Source: Nemertoderma westbladi (lineage: Eukaryota; Xenacoelomorpha; Nemertodermatida; Nemertodermatidae). From it: a DNA stretch of 55,118 nucleotides. The DNA lies in assembly GCA_032718475.1 (NCBI GenBank), contig JAUCBJ010001055.1, positions 1 to 55,118 on the forward strand. The letters run 5' to 3'. Position 1 is the first letter of the stretch, and every line of letters begins with the position of its first letter. The notes beneath the pieces are model-generated. The model was not told the DNA's origin. It ran no database searches and saw only the letters and a list, made by a program, of their open reading frames with translations. The position numbers and the translations under genes were made by a program. Of this stretch, positions 30,651 through 41,015 are shown piece by piece.

Positions 30651-30920
30651 TCAAAATATCAAATTGTTGTAAAAAAAACTGGGGAATATGGGACGGTAGT
30701 TCGAGGCAAGAAATGGGTCACCAGCTTTATGGACTGGTATGACTTTCGACACCTTGAGTGAATTTGGAAAATGGCCTTGTCGTGTCGCGATGTGTGAAGA
30801 GATATATGGAGCAGCAAGTTTAGCTAAAGTTACTAGGAATTCGTCATTCAAGGAGGAGGTATCACATAGTTGCAGAAGATTATAATGGTTCCCCGCTGTT
30901 GATGTTTCAGAAATAATTAA
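30651..30920 (-). pseudogene. LINE RT N-terminal fragment, cut by a MITE
   Basis: The minus strand reads SSLNDEFLVTLAKLAAPYIS, then FPNSLKVSKVIPVHKAGD and SNYRPI. This is the start of a CR1/Jockey-type RT domain. The frame runs into the right-hand target duplication of a 773-bp MITE at 30,921. LINE-like sequence resumes beyond 31,697. Confidence 0.65.
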
Positions 30921-31693
30921 AGCCTGGTTCACAATCTTGTGTAGCTACACATACACATGTGTAGATGTAGCTACACAAGTATAGCTACACAAAACCTTGT
31001 GTAGTAGAAAACACATTCTACACAAGGTATTGTGTAGTGAATGTTCACAACTTTGTGTATTTAGTCTTGTGTATTCTACGATTATATTCGAAAAATGGCA
31101 GATAATTATGATCTTGTTGCGGTAATTACAGCTACCAAATGTATATAATAGAAGCAAAACAAATAATGAGAAAAAGGAAAAGAAGGTGGTGGGTGCGGCC
31201 CGCTTACCAGAAACGAAATGATTTCTGACTTCTATTAATAAGAGTTCATCAAACTTTCTTTGCACTTCCTTTGCACTAGGCGCCATTATTTATATCACGT
31301 TGGTACATAAATGTTAAATGTATAGTTTTTCTATTAAACTGAACAGGTGAATTGACGCGTAGAAACCAGAGAAATCTATACCATACACGAATCGATAATG
31401 ATAAAATCAATAGACAATTATTTACCTAAATAGACAGTCAATATTGTCAATATGCCTTGTGTAGTTTCCAAAAAGTTGAATTTATTTCAACCCTTGTGTA
31501 GTTGCAAAATTACACAGTAGTTACTAGTAGTTACCTACTAGTACTAGTAGGTACTACTAGTACTAATAGTTACACAGTAGTTACTACACAATACCTCGTG
31601 TAGAAAAACGACTACACAAGTGTAGCTACACAAGGCTTTGTGTAGTAGCTACATACGTGTGTGTAACAACTACACAAGATTGTGAACCAGGCT
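30921..31693. mobile_element. PIF/Harbinger-type non-autonomous element with TAA target duplications
   Basis: The left end reads AGCCTGGTTCACAATC and the right end is its reverse complement; the inverted ends then continue with many GTGTAGCTACACA-type palindromic motifs. Both ends are flanked by TAA (30,918-30,920 and 31,694-31,696), the 3-bp target duplication of PIF/Harbinger elements. The 773-bp element contains no transposase but holds a minus-strand exon-like frame (31,209-31,286). It interrupts a LINE RT fragment, so it is younger than that LINE. Confidence 0.85.
31209..31286 (-). CDS. Exon-like start of a captured or Harbinger accessory gene
   Basis: A minus-strand ATG opens a frame reading MAPSAKEVQRKFDELLLIEV and ending at a consensus donor (TTTCTG|GTAAGC). 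The pattern resembles part of a Myb/SANT- or MADF-like helix used by DNA-binding partners of Harbinger transposases, but it is too short to decide. It lies inside the 773-bp MITE, so it could be the residue of the autonomous element's second gene or a host exon captured by it. Confidence 0.35.
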
Positions 31694-31696
31694 TAA

Positions 31697-33045
31697 GAGT
31701 TATGTCGAGGTTGGCAAATGTGGTGATTTTGGCATTCGGGAGAGGAGTTGGGAAGCTAAGGTAAGTACTGATGGTAGAAAAAAAATAATTAAAATGATTA
31801 GCTATGTCAATAGAACTTGACAGGGATTACATTGAGCCGTCATGGGAGATATTTAGTTGTTAGGAGCCCGCTCAAAGTGCAGGGATAGTTACTGTCAGAA
31901 AAAATTGGCAGTGAGGGATATATATAGTCTATCCATAGGCTATCCATCCATATGCTATCCATACATATACCGGAATTGCAGTTTCGTATACTTCCTACCT
32001 AGCTTTTTTGATTAAATTTTGCAAGTACATTGTTTTGATAGTTCATAATCGCGTTATAAAATTTCAGATCGATTCTATGTTTGGTATTCGATATATTTCG
32101 TTTTTTTTTATATTATTTTGTCGCGAAATTAAATGTATATAGACATTCATTGACTGCTGTGGCAAAGGAATACATAGAGAGTTGGCTTAGGGGCATTATT
32201 ACGAGGGCCTGAACCATTTGAATGCAGCGCAGCCCTATTAATTAATTAACGGCCCTGTGCTTATAATAATTCAATCAGCTGGCCTACCATTTAACATCAG
32301 TGACTAACATTATAGATTTTCCTGTAGAATTTACTGGGAAGAGATATTCACCTCACCGGGTAATACATTATAAACAGTTGATGTTTGATTACTGTCTGTG
32401 ATAGTGTGAGTGAGTAAACACAACCTCAGAGTCTATGGCAATTTTCGTGTTATGAGGCTATTGATGGTCTTACCAAGTCATTCAACTCAACTGACATGTG
32501 TATTCTAAATTTCACTGTACTTTGCAGCGTTACGAGTAATTCACCAGAACGCTGTTAAGTTGACATAATGTAACAAAAGTTAATGTTTTGTCAAACTGAA
32601 TGGGAATGCGTATTAAATAACCCAATAACAAAAGTTAGATGGAACTATGGGAAACATCGTACATTGTATTAAATTAATATACTGTGTAACGAGCCACGAT
32701 TAGTGAGCGAAGCTACTAGTGCACAATTTCAATTAGTAATAGAGCCTAATATCATGTCCGTCTGTTTGTCTGTCTGTAATAGAAAATTCAATCGTTTTGA
32801 AGCCTTTACTCAATTTTAACCTAATTTGGATGAACCTACTAGAGGAAAAGTTCCAATATTTTGAAAATTTTCGTGGGGCATTCGTGCTGTACGAGTCAAG
32901 TACTCGGGTTACCCATTCTCGAGTAAGCAGCCGCTCGTGCTGCGCGACGCTACACGTACGTTTATTTATATACTGCGAGACATTCGAATAGGGTGGAGTC
33001 CTGAAGTGCTATAGTGGAACCACAAACATATCCACATCCACACAC
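31697..33045. other. No gene seen; start contains the rest of the split LINE fragment
   Basis: The first about 170 bp appear to continue, on the minus strand, the LINE interrupted at 30,921. The remainder is AT-rich non-coding DNA with a GTCTGTTTGTCTGTCTGT string near 32,760, a motif also seen near 15,020. No exon with TM7 features of the receptor was found here. Confidence 0.35.
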
Positions 33046-33049
33046 TTAC

Positions 33050-33185
33050 ATACTCCGAAATATTGATCCATTCAAAGGTAAACAAACTGAACATATAAAA
33101 AAAACCATACCAATTTTAGGGTCTTCATAACTCGGTAAAAAGGGCTCCTTACCGCAACACTTGCGTTGCGTTTTTAGTTTAGGAA
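33050..33185 (-). CDS. Receptor exon 4 candidate (third intracellular loop and TM6)
   Basis: 136-bp minus-strand exon candidate between an acceptor (ATCCTCAG at 33,186) and a donor (AGTAT|GTAAGTG at 33,049). Starting in phase 1, which fits the phase 1 end of the preceding exon, it reads a basic loop PKLKTQRKCCGKEPF and then a hydrophobic run IGMVFFICSVCLPLNGSIF resembling TM6 with the Cys-x-Pro region. It ends in phase 2. An internal GTAAGG near 33,149 could be a competing donor. A TM7 exon with an NPxxY motif was not found. Confidence 0.4.
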
Positions 33186-33632
33186 CTGAGGATTTATTAG
33201 AGCGATTTAGTCGAGTACTAATAGTTGTGCAAGTTTTGTGCATTTTATTAGAATTATTAGATACAGATTATTACACTACAGTAAAAAATGCTTACTTTTC
33301 ATCAATAAAATTGTGTGGGGAAGTGTTATAGTTCTCGACTAAATTAGTGATTGAAAGACTATTCATCACCTATTTAGTGATATAAAGACTTTTAAATTTA
33401 TGTAAGAATTATCTAATTTTTCAAATGAGGGAAACTTGCTTGGCTTTGTTTATTTTATTCTCTCAATCTGAAATGCACAAATGCCACCACCTGCCCTCTG
33501 TGTAAGGCCATTCCCGTTTCTCATCTTAAAAGTCATGTATAAACGATATCTGTAATGAAAGTCAGTAACAGTATAAACCTTAATTAATTAGTAATTATCA
33601 ATTACAAAATTTGATAATTATAGTTGACTTAC

Positions 33633-33809
33633 CACCAGCGCGTATTTTATTCCCTTTCATCCAAATCTTCAATGCAACCATTATACTGAATATCGAGGCA
33701 ACGACTCCAAATACAGCAGTTGGAACGAGGAAAAAGTAAGTCCATAAAGGTTGACCAACAACGGTGACACCATCGAAAAAAAATGGCCGCAATAGTTGAT
33801 ATATGTGGC
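33633..33809 (-). CDS. Receptor exon 3 (second extracellular loop and TM5)
   Basis: 177-bp minus-strand exon between acceptor CATTAG (33,810) and donor GGTG|GTAAGT. It is in phase 1 at both ends, and the phase matches the end of exon 2. It encodes a loop with RPFFFDGVTVVGQPLW and then a hydrophobic helix TYFFLVPTAVFGVVASIFS carrying the conserved TM5 proline, followed by a basic KIWMKGNKIRA that begins the third intracellular loop. This fits TM5 of a rhodopsin-like receptor. Confidence 0.6.
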
Positions 33810-34422
33810 CTAATGTATGCTAAACTCATTCCTAATAGAAAAATATAAATTTAATACAACGAAATAAACCATCCCATTGATTGCCAGATTAAAGGACTAT
33901 TTATTATTCGACAAACACTCATTTTTAGATTAGCGAACTTCATATATTCGATTCTGAGTGGTTGAGTTTTACAAAATTTGGCAAGATTATAGAATGCCAA
34001 AGTGTGGAAAACTGGAGAAAGTGAAGAAAATGTATGAAAAGGAGTGTTTTTATATCGAATATATTATTATATTTGAAAAAAAAGTATCACCAGGGGTCAC
34101 TGTTTCCTTGAATTTCTTAGGCAGATCCTGCTAATTACTAGAAAACATTCAAAAAGTCACCAATATACCCCACAAAAGGTCAAAAATACTTGACAATTCA
34201 TGGGCTAAAATACCAATACTTGTTTTTGGAGCCTCTATTTAGGACATTCAGATTACCAAAAAACATTGAAAAATGGTGAATTACTTAAATACACCAGAAA
34301 ATGTGCTCCGACTCTCATTCATTGTCTTGGTTAGAAAATCTAAACCTTTTCCGTTTCGTTGTGGTTAACAGGGAATTTTTGAACGGTTTTTGGGTATTTA
34401 GTATATTTTGGCATAATACATA

Positions 34423-35431
34423 CAGTGGCGTATCCAGATGAAGAGGCGCCCCGGGGCGAGGTTGATAAGGCCGCCCCCCCCCCCCCCCCCCCCCCCATTA
34501 ACAAGAAGCGAAAAATGGACTATTTATTAAATGGCAACTTTACGAGCCTTTTTCTTGAAGGTGTTAATAAATTAATAACCATATCGAAATCTATTTTGCC
34601 AGCTAGAGCACCATAGCTAGAGCACAGAGCTTGCCTTGGCCCATAGCCATCTTAAGATAAGTTTTAATTAGTTTCAGTTTGCTGAAGGCTCGCTCCACTG
34701 TAGCTACACTGACACAAATTGTCAACAGAAGGAGTAAACTTATAGTAATGTTCGGCAAGGTGGGGCACAGCTTGTATTGTTGAATCCAGCGTAATATATC
34801 AAGGGCCACCCAGTTGATCCAGACATATTAGAAGCATTGTCATAGCATTGTGCTCTCATGTCATCTACCACAATGTCCACATCTTGAAGTGCACTCAAGA
34901 TCAAGGCTCTTATTCGAAAAAATATTCAGTCGGATGCAAACAAATTAAGAGTCCTAAAATAGCCAACAACGCTACAACAGGAAGTTACCAGCAATTTCTA
35001 TTTCAAATTTCCCTCCAATCTACAATCAGACAGTAGTTTCTAAATTTCGCAAGACAAAAATAATTTGCTAAATTTAATAGTACTGTTCACTACTGTATAT
35101 TGCACTACCCTATCTTACTTATTTCTCTCCGCCAGTTGTCCAGTTAATTAATAGCGCCACAATGTTAAATTCTCAATTTAGGGAAAGGAGCAGGTTACAG
35201 TGGCACGCTATTATAACCAAAACAATAAATTAAACACAATAGAACAGGTTACAGTTTTATTTTTGAAAGTAATCAGCTGTTATTTGCGTCGAATTTCCCC
35301 TGGAGAGGGATGAATTTTTATTGCGTTCAGTTCCCCCCCCTAGCTGCATCCCATAGGGGCGCCTTCGGCACCCATTGAGTGGGCGCCCCTGTGTGGTCGC
35401 CCCGGCTCGCCATGGTTTGGTTACGGCACTG
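34423..35431. mobile_element. hAT element, degenerate, with perfect 8-bp target duplication
   Basis: The left end is CAGTGGCGTATCC and the right end GGTTACGGCACTG, imperfect inverted repeats of the hAT type. Both sides are flanked by AATACATA (34,415-34,422 and 35,432-35,439), an exact 8-bp duplication. Inside, a minus-strand remnant of the transposase C-terminus is readable. A poly(C) tract of 23 bases at 34,474-34,496 lies near one end. The 1009-bp element lies in the intron between receptor exons 2 and 3. Confidence 0.9.
34520..34809 (-). pseudogene. hAT transposase dimerisation-domain remnant
   Basis: The minus strand reads LLLLTICVSVATVERAFSKL and KLIKTYLK, the hallmark of the hAT C-terminal dimerisation domain (ILLTIPVSVATAERSFSKLK). 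After a frame break the end IDFDMVINLLTPSRKRLV is readable. The zinc finger and most of the catalytic domain are missing, so the element cannot mobilise itself. Confidence 0.8.
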
Positions 35432-35881
35432 AATACATAGGACCCGAGGCCCCCGAAAAAGTATAAGCAAACATCCTCCTCCAATTAAACATTACCGACG
35501 GTTTATTGACATCTATCTAAGTACCTGTAACTGCTTAATGTGTAAGCTGTTTGCTGAAAAATTAGATCTAAAAATTCTTATATTTAGCTAATTTCAAAAT
35601 TTGCTAAAAAAGTTTTTAACTAATATTTTATTTTTTAAAACAATCTTTCTAAAATTATTGAAAAAAGCCTTTTTTTAACTAATTTTCTGGAATATTAGTG
35701 AAATTTTTTAGATTAATTCACAAATTTTTAAAAGCATCAGCGTGAAAAGGGTGATTTTTCAAATAAATTAACATTTGTAATGCATATGCACATGTATGAA
35801 CAGGAGATACTAAAAGATGAGACATAAAATTGTGGCATTTGAAATAACTTAGTGCTGAACACATTTCTGATGTGAACTTAC

Positions 35882-35988
35882 CTGCAGCTGGCATCGATAT
35901 GAAATTAGTTATAAGAACAATAATCAAACATTTGTGTAACTTTTGTTGTATTACTGGGTAAACCATTGGCATCATAACAGCTATAAAC
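35882..35988 (-). CDS. Receptor exon 2 (post-TM3 loop and TM4)
   Basis: 107-bp minus-strand exon between acceptor TTTTCTTTAG and donor GCAG|GTAAGT. It encodes FIAVMMPMVYPVIQQKLHKC and a hydrophobic run LIIVLITNFISMPAA. The first part matches the sequence after the DRY motif of class A receptors (R-F-I-A-V-x-x-P-x-x-Y-P), the second TM4. The exon starts with the third base of a codon, consistent with an Arg split as AG|G, and ends in phase 1, joining exon 3 cleanly. The phase does not match the donor used at the end of exon 1. Confidence 0.6.
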
Positions 35989-37724
35989 CTAAAGAAAAAT
36001 GATAAATCTATTAAAATTACCTCTTATTATTAAATAATTACTTTATGGCTCGCAAATAACCCTTGATTTTCTATTAGAACTTTTAACATATGGATTACAA
36101 ACCAATACAAAAACTTTACTTGTTTAAAAACACAGCTTTATAAGGATAGTCATTATAATGGATGTCCAAAATATTATACTCGCATGTGCATACATACTGG
36201 TGATGTTATCTGTATGATACCAGTTATTGTATTTCATTATATGTAGCACCGGTCGATCCGATATATTCACGCATATCCCATACGGTACATATCATTACAT
36301 GGCACAGTGATCGGTACCTGCAGCGGTGCGGCAAACCACAACACGGGAAGCCTCCTCTCCCACTGAAAACACAGACCCTCACCTCCTGCCTGCAGTCCTA
36401 GCACCTAAGGTGTTGTCAAAGTGGACAACAGCACCATGATGATACTGGTATGCTATCTGATAATGTCAAACGCAGGAAGCACTGAGCCCACCATCCACAG
36501 TAGTGATCACAGCTATCCATTCCGGTACCAAGTTCCTGCTTGGGTCAAAATACAGCTTAAAAAACAACTTAAGCTATTGTTATTAATTCCATTGCCAGCG
36601 CTTACAGGGATACGCATACCCTAAATTATAATTAAATTATATTTTTGTTACTTACACCTAGCCTACCGGTAGTTCCAACACAGTAGTAACATAGTTTGAG
36701 TAGTGAATATAGGAAGCAGTGCAGTAGTGTTTTAGTCAGTTCCTTTATGTAGCCCGACACATTCCGATTTGCCCTGTTGAAGCCTGTTTATTTTGTATAA
36801 TAATTAATAATTATTATTACATGTTGCGGCCAAAATATTGGCACTAATATTAACTAATCTGCATGACATTTCCAGTTCTCCCCGCGCGTAATAATCCGGT
36901 TACTAGTGTTTGGGGATTTGGTGACATTCCTCAGATTTTACACCGGCACCCATCCTTATGGCGCCAGGATTGACGGCAACACCCTGGTTTGCCATTTTAC
37001 AGGGTGTGTGTCGCAGTAGTCAGATATGAGGCACATCACCCATTGGGCGTGAGAACACTTTACTCCTGACCAGCCATTGGTAGATCACCATCTGCCTTGT
37101 CAGGCCATATATCCCTGCAGCCACGTGTATTGGTCCTATCCAGGACCAAGGCCGTCCCTATCCCAGAACGAAGGGGGTACTAGTTACAGGACCAGATTTG
37201 CCCTTAGTAAGAGGGTCTATGCAGCCACATATGGCACCTCCTTATGTTGCATGGAGGTGGCAAGTTTTCTTGACCAATGACCTAGAATAACTGACCTGAC
37301 CTGGTCTCAAGCTGATCTCCTGGATGGTTTGAAGGCTCACTTTGAAAACCACACAATAATGATTTAGTACTGCTTGATGATTACACTATACAGTGTATCC
37401 AAAATGTTGCAAAGATACACCCACCCCCACATGTTAGATCACATTTTCTGAGGTAGAAACTATATTGGTCATATCGTGTATCAAAAAGGATAATTCGAAC
37501 ATTTAAAAATCTGTCAAGGTCACCAGCAAGATAACAGTAATGGTGAACTGACCAAATTTGGATTCTGATCAAAGAATTTTAATTGGAATTGGAAAGAAAT
37601 GGTATGTGAGTGGGGGGGGGGGGGGGGGGGGGGTGGTATGGCGTGTTTGGGTTTTAGTTATAATAACAAATTGAGGTAGGTGTTGTACTTGGTGGTGTCT
37701 TATGTGTTCTATTTGGCAACTTAC
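35989..37724. other. Receptor intron 1; no other gene seen
   Basis: Holds a more GC-rich stretch at about 36,880-37,300 that looks like an unclassified dispersed repeat. No exon encoding the expected DRY region was identified. A 22-base poly(G) tract at 37,612-37,633 lies just downstream of exon 1. Confidence 0.35.
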
Positions 37725-38081
37725 CTGTCCAAACTCAGGCAAAAAAACCATCCAAACAGGGCCTGTTTCCGCTATCATAAATAAGATGAAGTAAGGTTGT
37801 TTGGCGCAATGCCAAGGCGACACTAGTACATCAGTGGTGCCACTAAATATTATAGGAAACCTCATAAAAGCTGCCACTAAATTTGATATTCCGACCACAT
37901 AATCAGCAATAGCCAATAGCAACAAAGGCAAATACTTTACCCTAAATGATTGTCTTTTACCAATTGTTACTATGACAATAGAATTTCCAAATATGATTAT
38001 TAAAGCAACAACAATATATGTTGACATTTGAATTAACGTATCGGTGCGGACTTCTTTAAGATTTGTCGAATTAGCATCCAT
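37725..38081 (-). CDS. Rhodopsin-like (class A) G-protein-coupled receptor, exon 1 (TM1-TM3)
   Basis: 119 codons from an ATG at 38,081 to a consensus donor CAG|GTAAGT. TM1 holds FGNSIVIV (N33, position 1.50), TM2 holds LLLLAIADYVVG (D60, position 2.50), and the first loop ends in W90 with C92 as the TM3 disulphide cysteine, followed by YFILFMIAETGPVWMVFL. An N-glycosylation site lies at Asn4. Ligand and subfamily are unknown. Oddity: the frame runs on as PEFGQ where a D/E-R-Y/F motif is expected, and it ends in phase 0 while exon 2 needs phase 2. So a small exon may be missing, the real donor may differ, or the gene may be damaged. Confidence 0.6.
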
Positions 38082-38084
38082 CTT

Positions 38085-40918
38085 TGCTATTACATTAATT
38101 AGTAATCAAAAAAATTGTTTTTTTTTCTGTATTCTAGAATAATAATTAATTTAAAAAAATACGAACAATTCAGATGACAGAAGTGGTTATGTATTGGTAA
38201 ATCCATAACAATATTAATTTATTATCATGCCAATTTTCGTAGCATTTAATTTAAATTTGAAATATGTGAATCCAGCAAATGAAGTAGATTAATCAGATAA
38301 TGTTGTTAATTGCCAGCAACCACAGCATTTCTGGCCAACCAAAAACTTCCCTGCCTAGCTAGTTTGCTTGAGGCTGACTGTAGTAGACACTGGCATCTGT
38401 CAGTTACAAACCTTGCCCAACCATTCTATGATGAACAACTAAGTGCAGTGTGTCTTGGCAAGCTGTGGGGTTGGGTTAATTCTTTACTGGAGTACCAAGG
38501 AGTTGTGTAAGGTTGATGAGTGCAGTTGATGGTGTCAACCTTTTACCCTGGGTGACTGCATTGGAGCATGCAAATTGTGCATTGTATGGTGGTGGCAAAA
38601 ATACATTTTTGTTAAGCCAGAATAGCATCTCAATGTGCAGCTTCAATGTAGCAGGCCGATTATGTGGTCATGGCCACTTGTTGACCTGCGATGCGACCAT
38701 TGTCAATCCCCTCACTCCCAGTTTTCTCGTCATGAGCGCCACATCTGGCCGCCATGTTGTAGAGAAGATGGGAAGTGAAGAACTTAAAGATCAGGAAGTA
38801 TGAGGAACTTGTAGAGTGAGGCTAACAATTACACCCAGGAGCCTTCAAGACTTTCAGTCGATCCGGCCCTGAGACAACGGCATTTCTAATGATTGTAATT
38901 GAGGTGGGCAGCTGTCACAACACAGTAACTCAGGAGCCGTTATCCCATGGGTTCCTCGTGCAATGGCTCAACATTGCCATTCATATCAGCAACACAGTCT
39001 CCATTCTTGGCACCTTTACGAAGTCCTCTAAACTACCTCCAGCACCAACTCTTTTGTACCTTAGACTGTTAATAAGTCGTAGTTTTTTTATAATTTCTAT
39101 GTATTCAGTAGTTTGGAAATGTAGTATACTTATCATACTATAATTTGCAGACCATTTTGCACCATAATTTTAGAAATTTATCTAGAATGCGGGAGACCAC
39201 GAAAAACTGCCTTAAACCAGTCTGGTCTGACATACTACACTTTACAATCTCTGCATGTTGTCATTAGCAGATCCACGAGGGAATGTTATTGTCAAGTGTC
39301 CATGTCAATTCGTGTTGCGAGATTGCCATATTCTTAATCAGGCTGATCCTTTGGGCGATTGTGCTTTAATGATTTATTTGATTATCAACTTAATGATGGA
39401 ATATGACACAATTTGGAAAGCTATTTATGTTGTATTCAAATCTTATTGACATTTTCTGTAACTCCAAATGCTGCTCTATATCAGGAGTAAATTGTTGCGG
39501 ATTCCACGTTAACACACGCACATCTCCGATTGTATGAGTGTTATTTTGAGTCACTTTATTATTCGGTAAAGAATGTATTCCTTACTTAATTTCCTCCTCA
39601 CAAAATATAAACTTTGTTTATATTGTTTGAGTTTATATAGAACCCACCAAGTAATGATACATATAGTTGACAACCAACTAGGTCAAACTATCTGGGTTTG
39701 ATAATCCCGTGTAATGCAAGTATATATTTCTCACTACTGGCTGTAATTTTCATACTGCCTCAGTACTATTATGTTGAGTTATGATGTGCAAAATAGATAA
39801 ACTATCGAAATGAGCACAGAACCAAACCAGCCTTGTTGTTAGAACAAATAGTAATTCCACCCAATAACTGTCCTTCGCCGCATGCTCAAGTGCTTAAGGA
39901 CACTAGACTTTCTAACTTTGCTGTGAATGAAAATGGCATAATTAATTTACGAACATGACTGATGGCAATACTGAATCGCAATGATACAAATCTCAACTAC
40001 TCAACTCTCTATAGAAAATTGTATGCAGAGTACAAGATAGGATATCTTACAGGTGTTTTCTTGCATTGCTAAGTTACCCACGGCCTGCAAATAATAATAA
40101 TCCTGTAAGTTGCCAACATCATCACTCAATATGACAATTTTAGTGTGCAGCCTGTAATCCATAGGTTGAAGGTCACCAATTTATCTCGTTTAGAAGGAGA
40201 ATGACTAATGCCGTTTTGGAATACTCCGATATTTAATTTATTAGTATTTGATGGGATAAAATGGAAAAAGTAGCATGTATGGTCTTAACACTTAGTAGCC
40301 CAACCAACATAGCATAAAAATGTAGTTCTGGAAAATAATGAAATTTAATTTAATGTCACACTGACCCCAGCTCAGCACCTCAAACAGCCCAATGAATTGT
40401 GTTCAAAGTTTATTTTCAGTCAAACAATTCAATTATTATTTATTATTATTATTTTTCAATTATTATTTTGTTTATGGATAGTTTTCTGCGCGTGCTAACA
40501 TATAAAACAGTAAACTTATAAGTATGGTGAATCTCCTCCTAAAAGTACATAGCCTGCACATTTGTGCTGAGAAATCCATGATTGCCGTGATAATGAGTTA
40601 TCAGTGTAGCTTTTTTCAGGGGATGAACTTTCAGATAATGAATTATGTGGCCGCCGTTGTTATGCGTTTGTCCATAATACAACTAATTTATATATTTTGT
40701 GCTATTAACTTACACCTACTTAGTACTTATAACTTTTTAACTAAACTTCCAACCGGATGGAGTCTGCAAAATCCCGTTTTACAATAAATTATTATTATTC
40801 CAAAATTCTAACATTACTCAACGCCGTTAGTATTATCACCGAGTTGTTATTTCGCACTTTACAACTTTTGAGGACATTACAGCATGGTATTGGCCTGTAC
40901 ATTTAGTATTGTATTTGG
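38085..40918. other. No confident gene
   Basis: Non-coding by inspection. About 38,310-39,060 is less AT-rich than its surroundings and carries several short plus-strand frames, none with recognisable domains. It may be an unclassified repeat related in texture to 36,880-37,300. A TTATTATTATT run lies near 40,433. Confidence 0.35.
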
Positions 40919-41015
40919 TGTTATCCGTTAAGTAATGTCCCCTTAGTGGACATGACTTAACGCCGTCATTGGTTACCACGTAAACAATAGGTGGAAATTT
41001 GCCTGACAGCCAGAT
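40919..41015. repeat. 97-bp target-site duplication, left copy
   Basis: Identical to 44,080-44,176. Begins TGTTATCCGTTAAGTAATG and ends CTGACAGCCAGAT. The two copies bound the RTE element precisely, with unrelated sequence on either outer side, so they are a target-site duplication rather than terminal repeats. Confidence 0.85.

Noticed and set aside
34425-34616. 63-codon plus-strand ORF with a proline run.
   Set aside because: It starts in the hAT terminal repeat and its proline run is the poly(C) tract.
37077-39143. Short ORFs in two less AT-rich stretches.
   Set aside because: No domains, no splice-site support and no consistent frame; more likely unclassified repeats.
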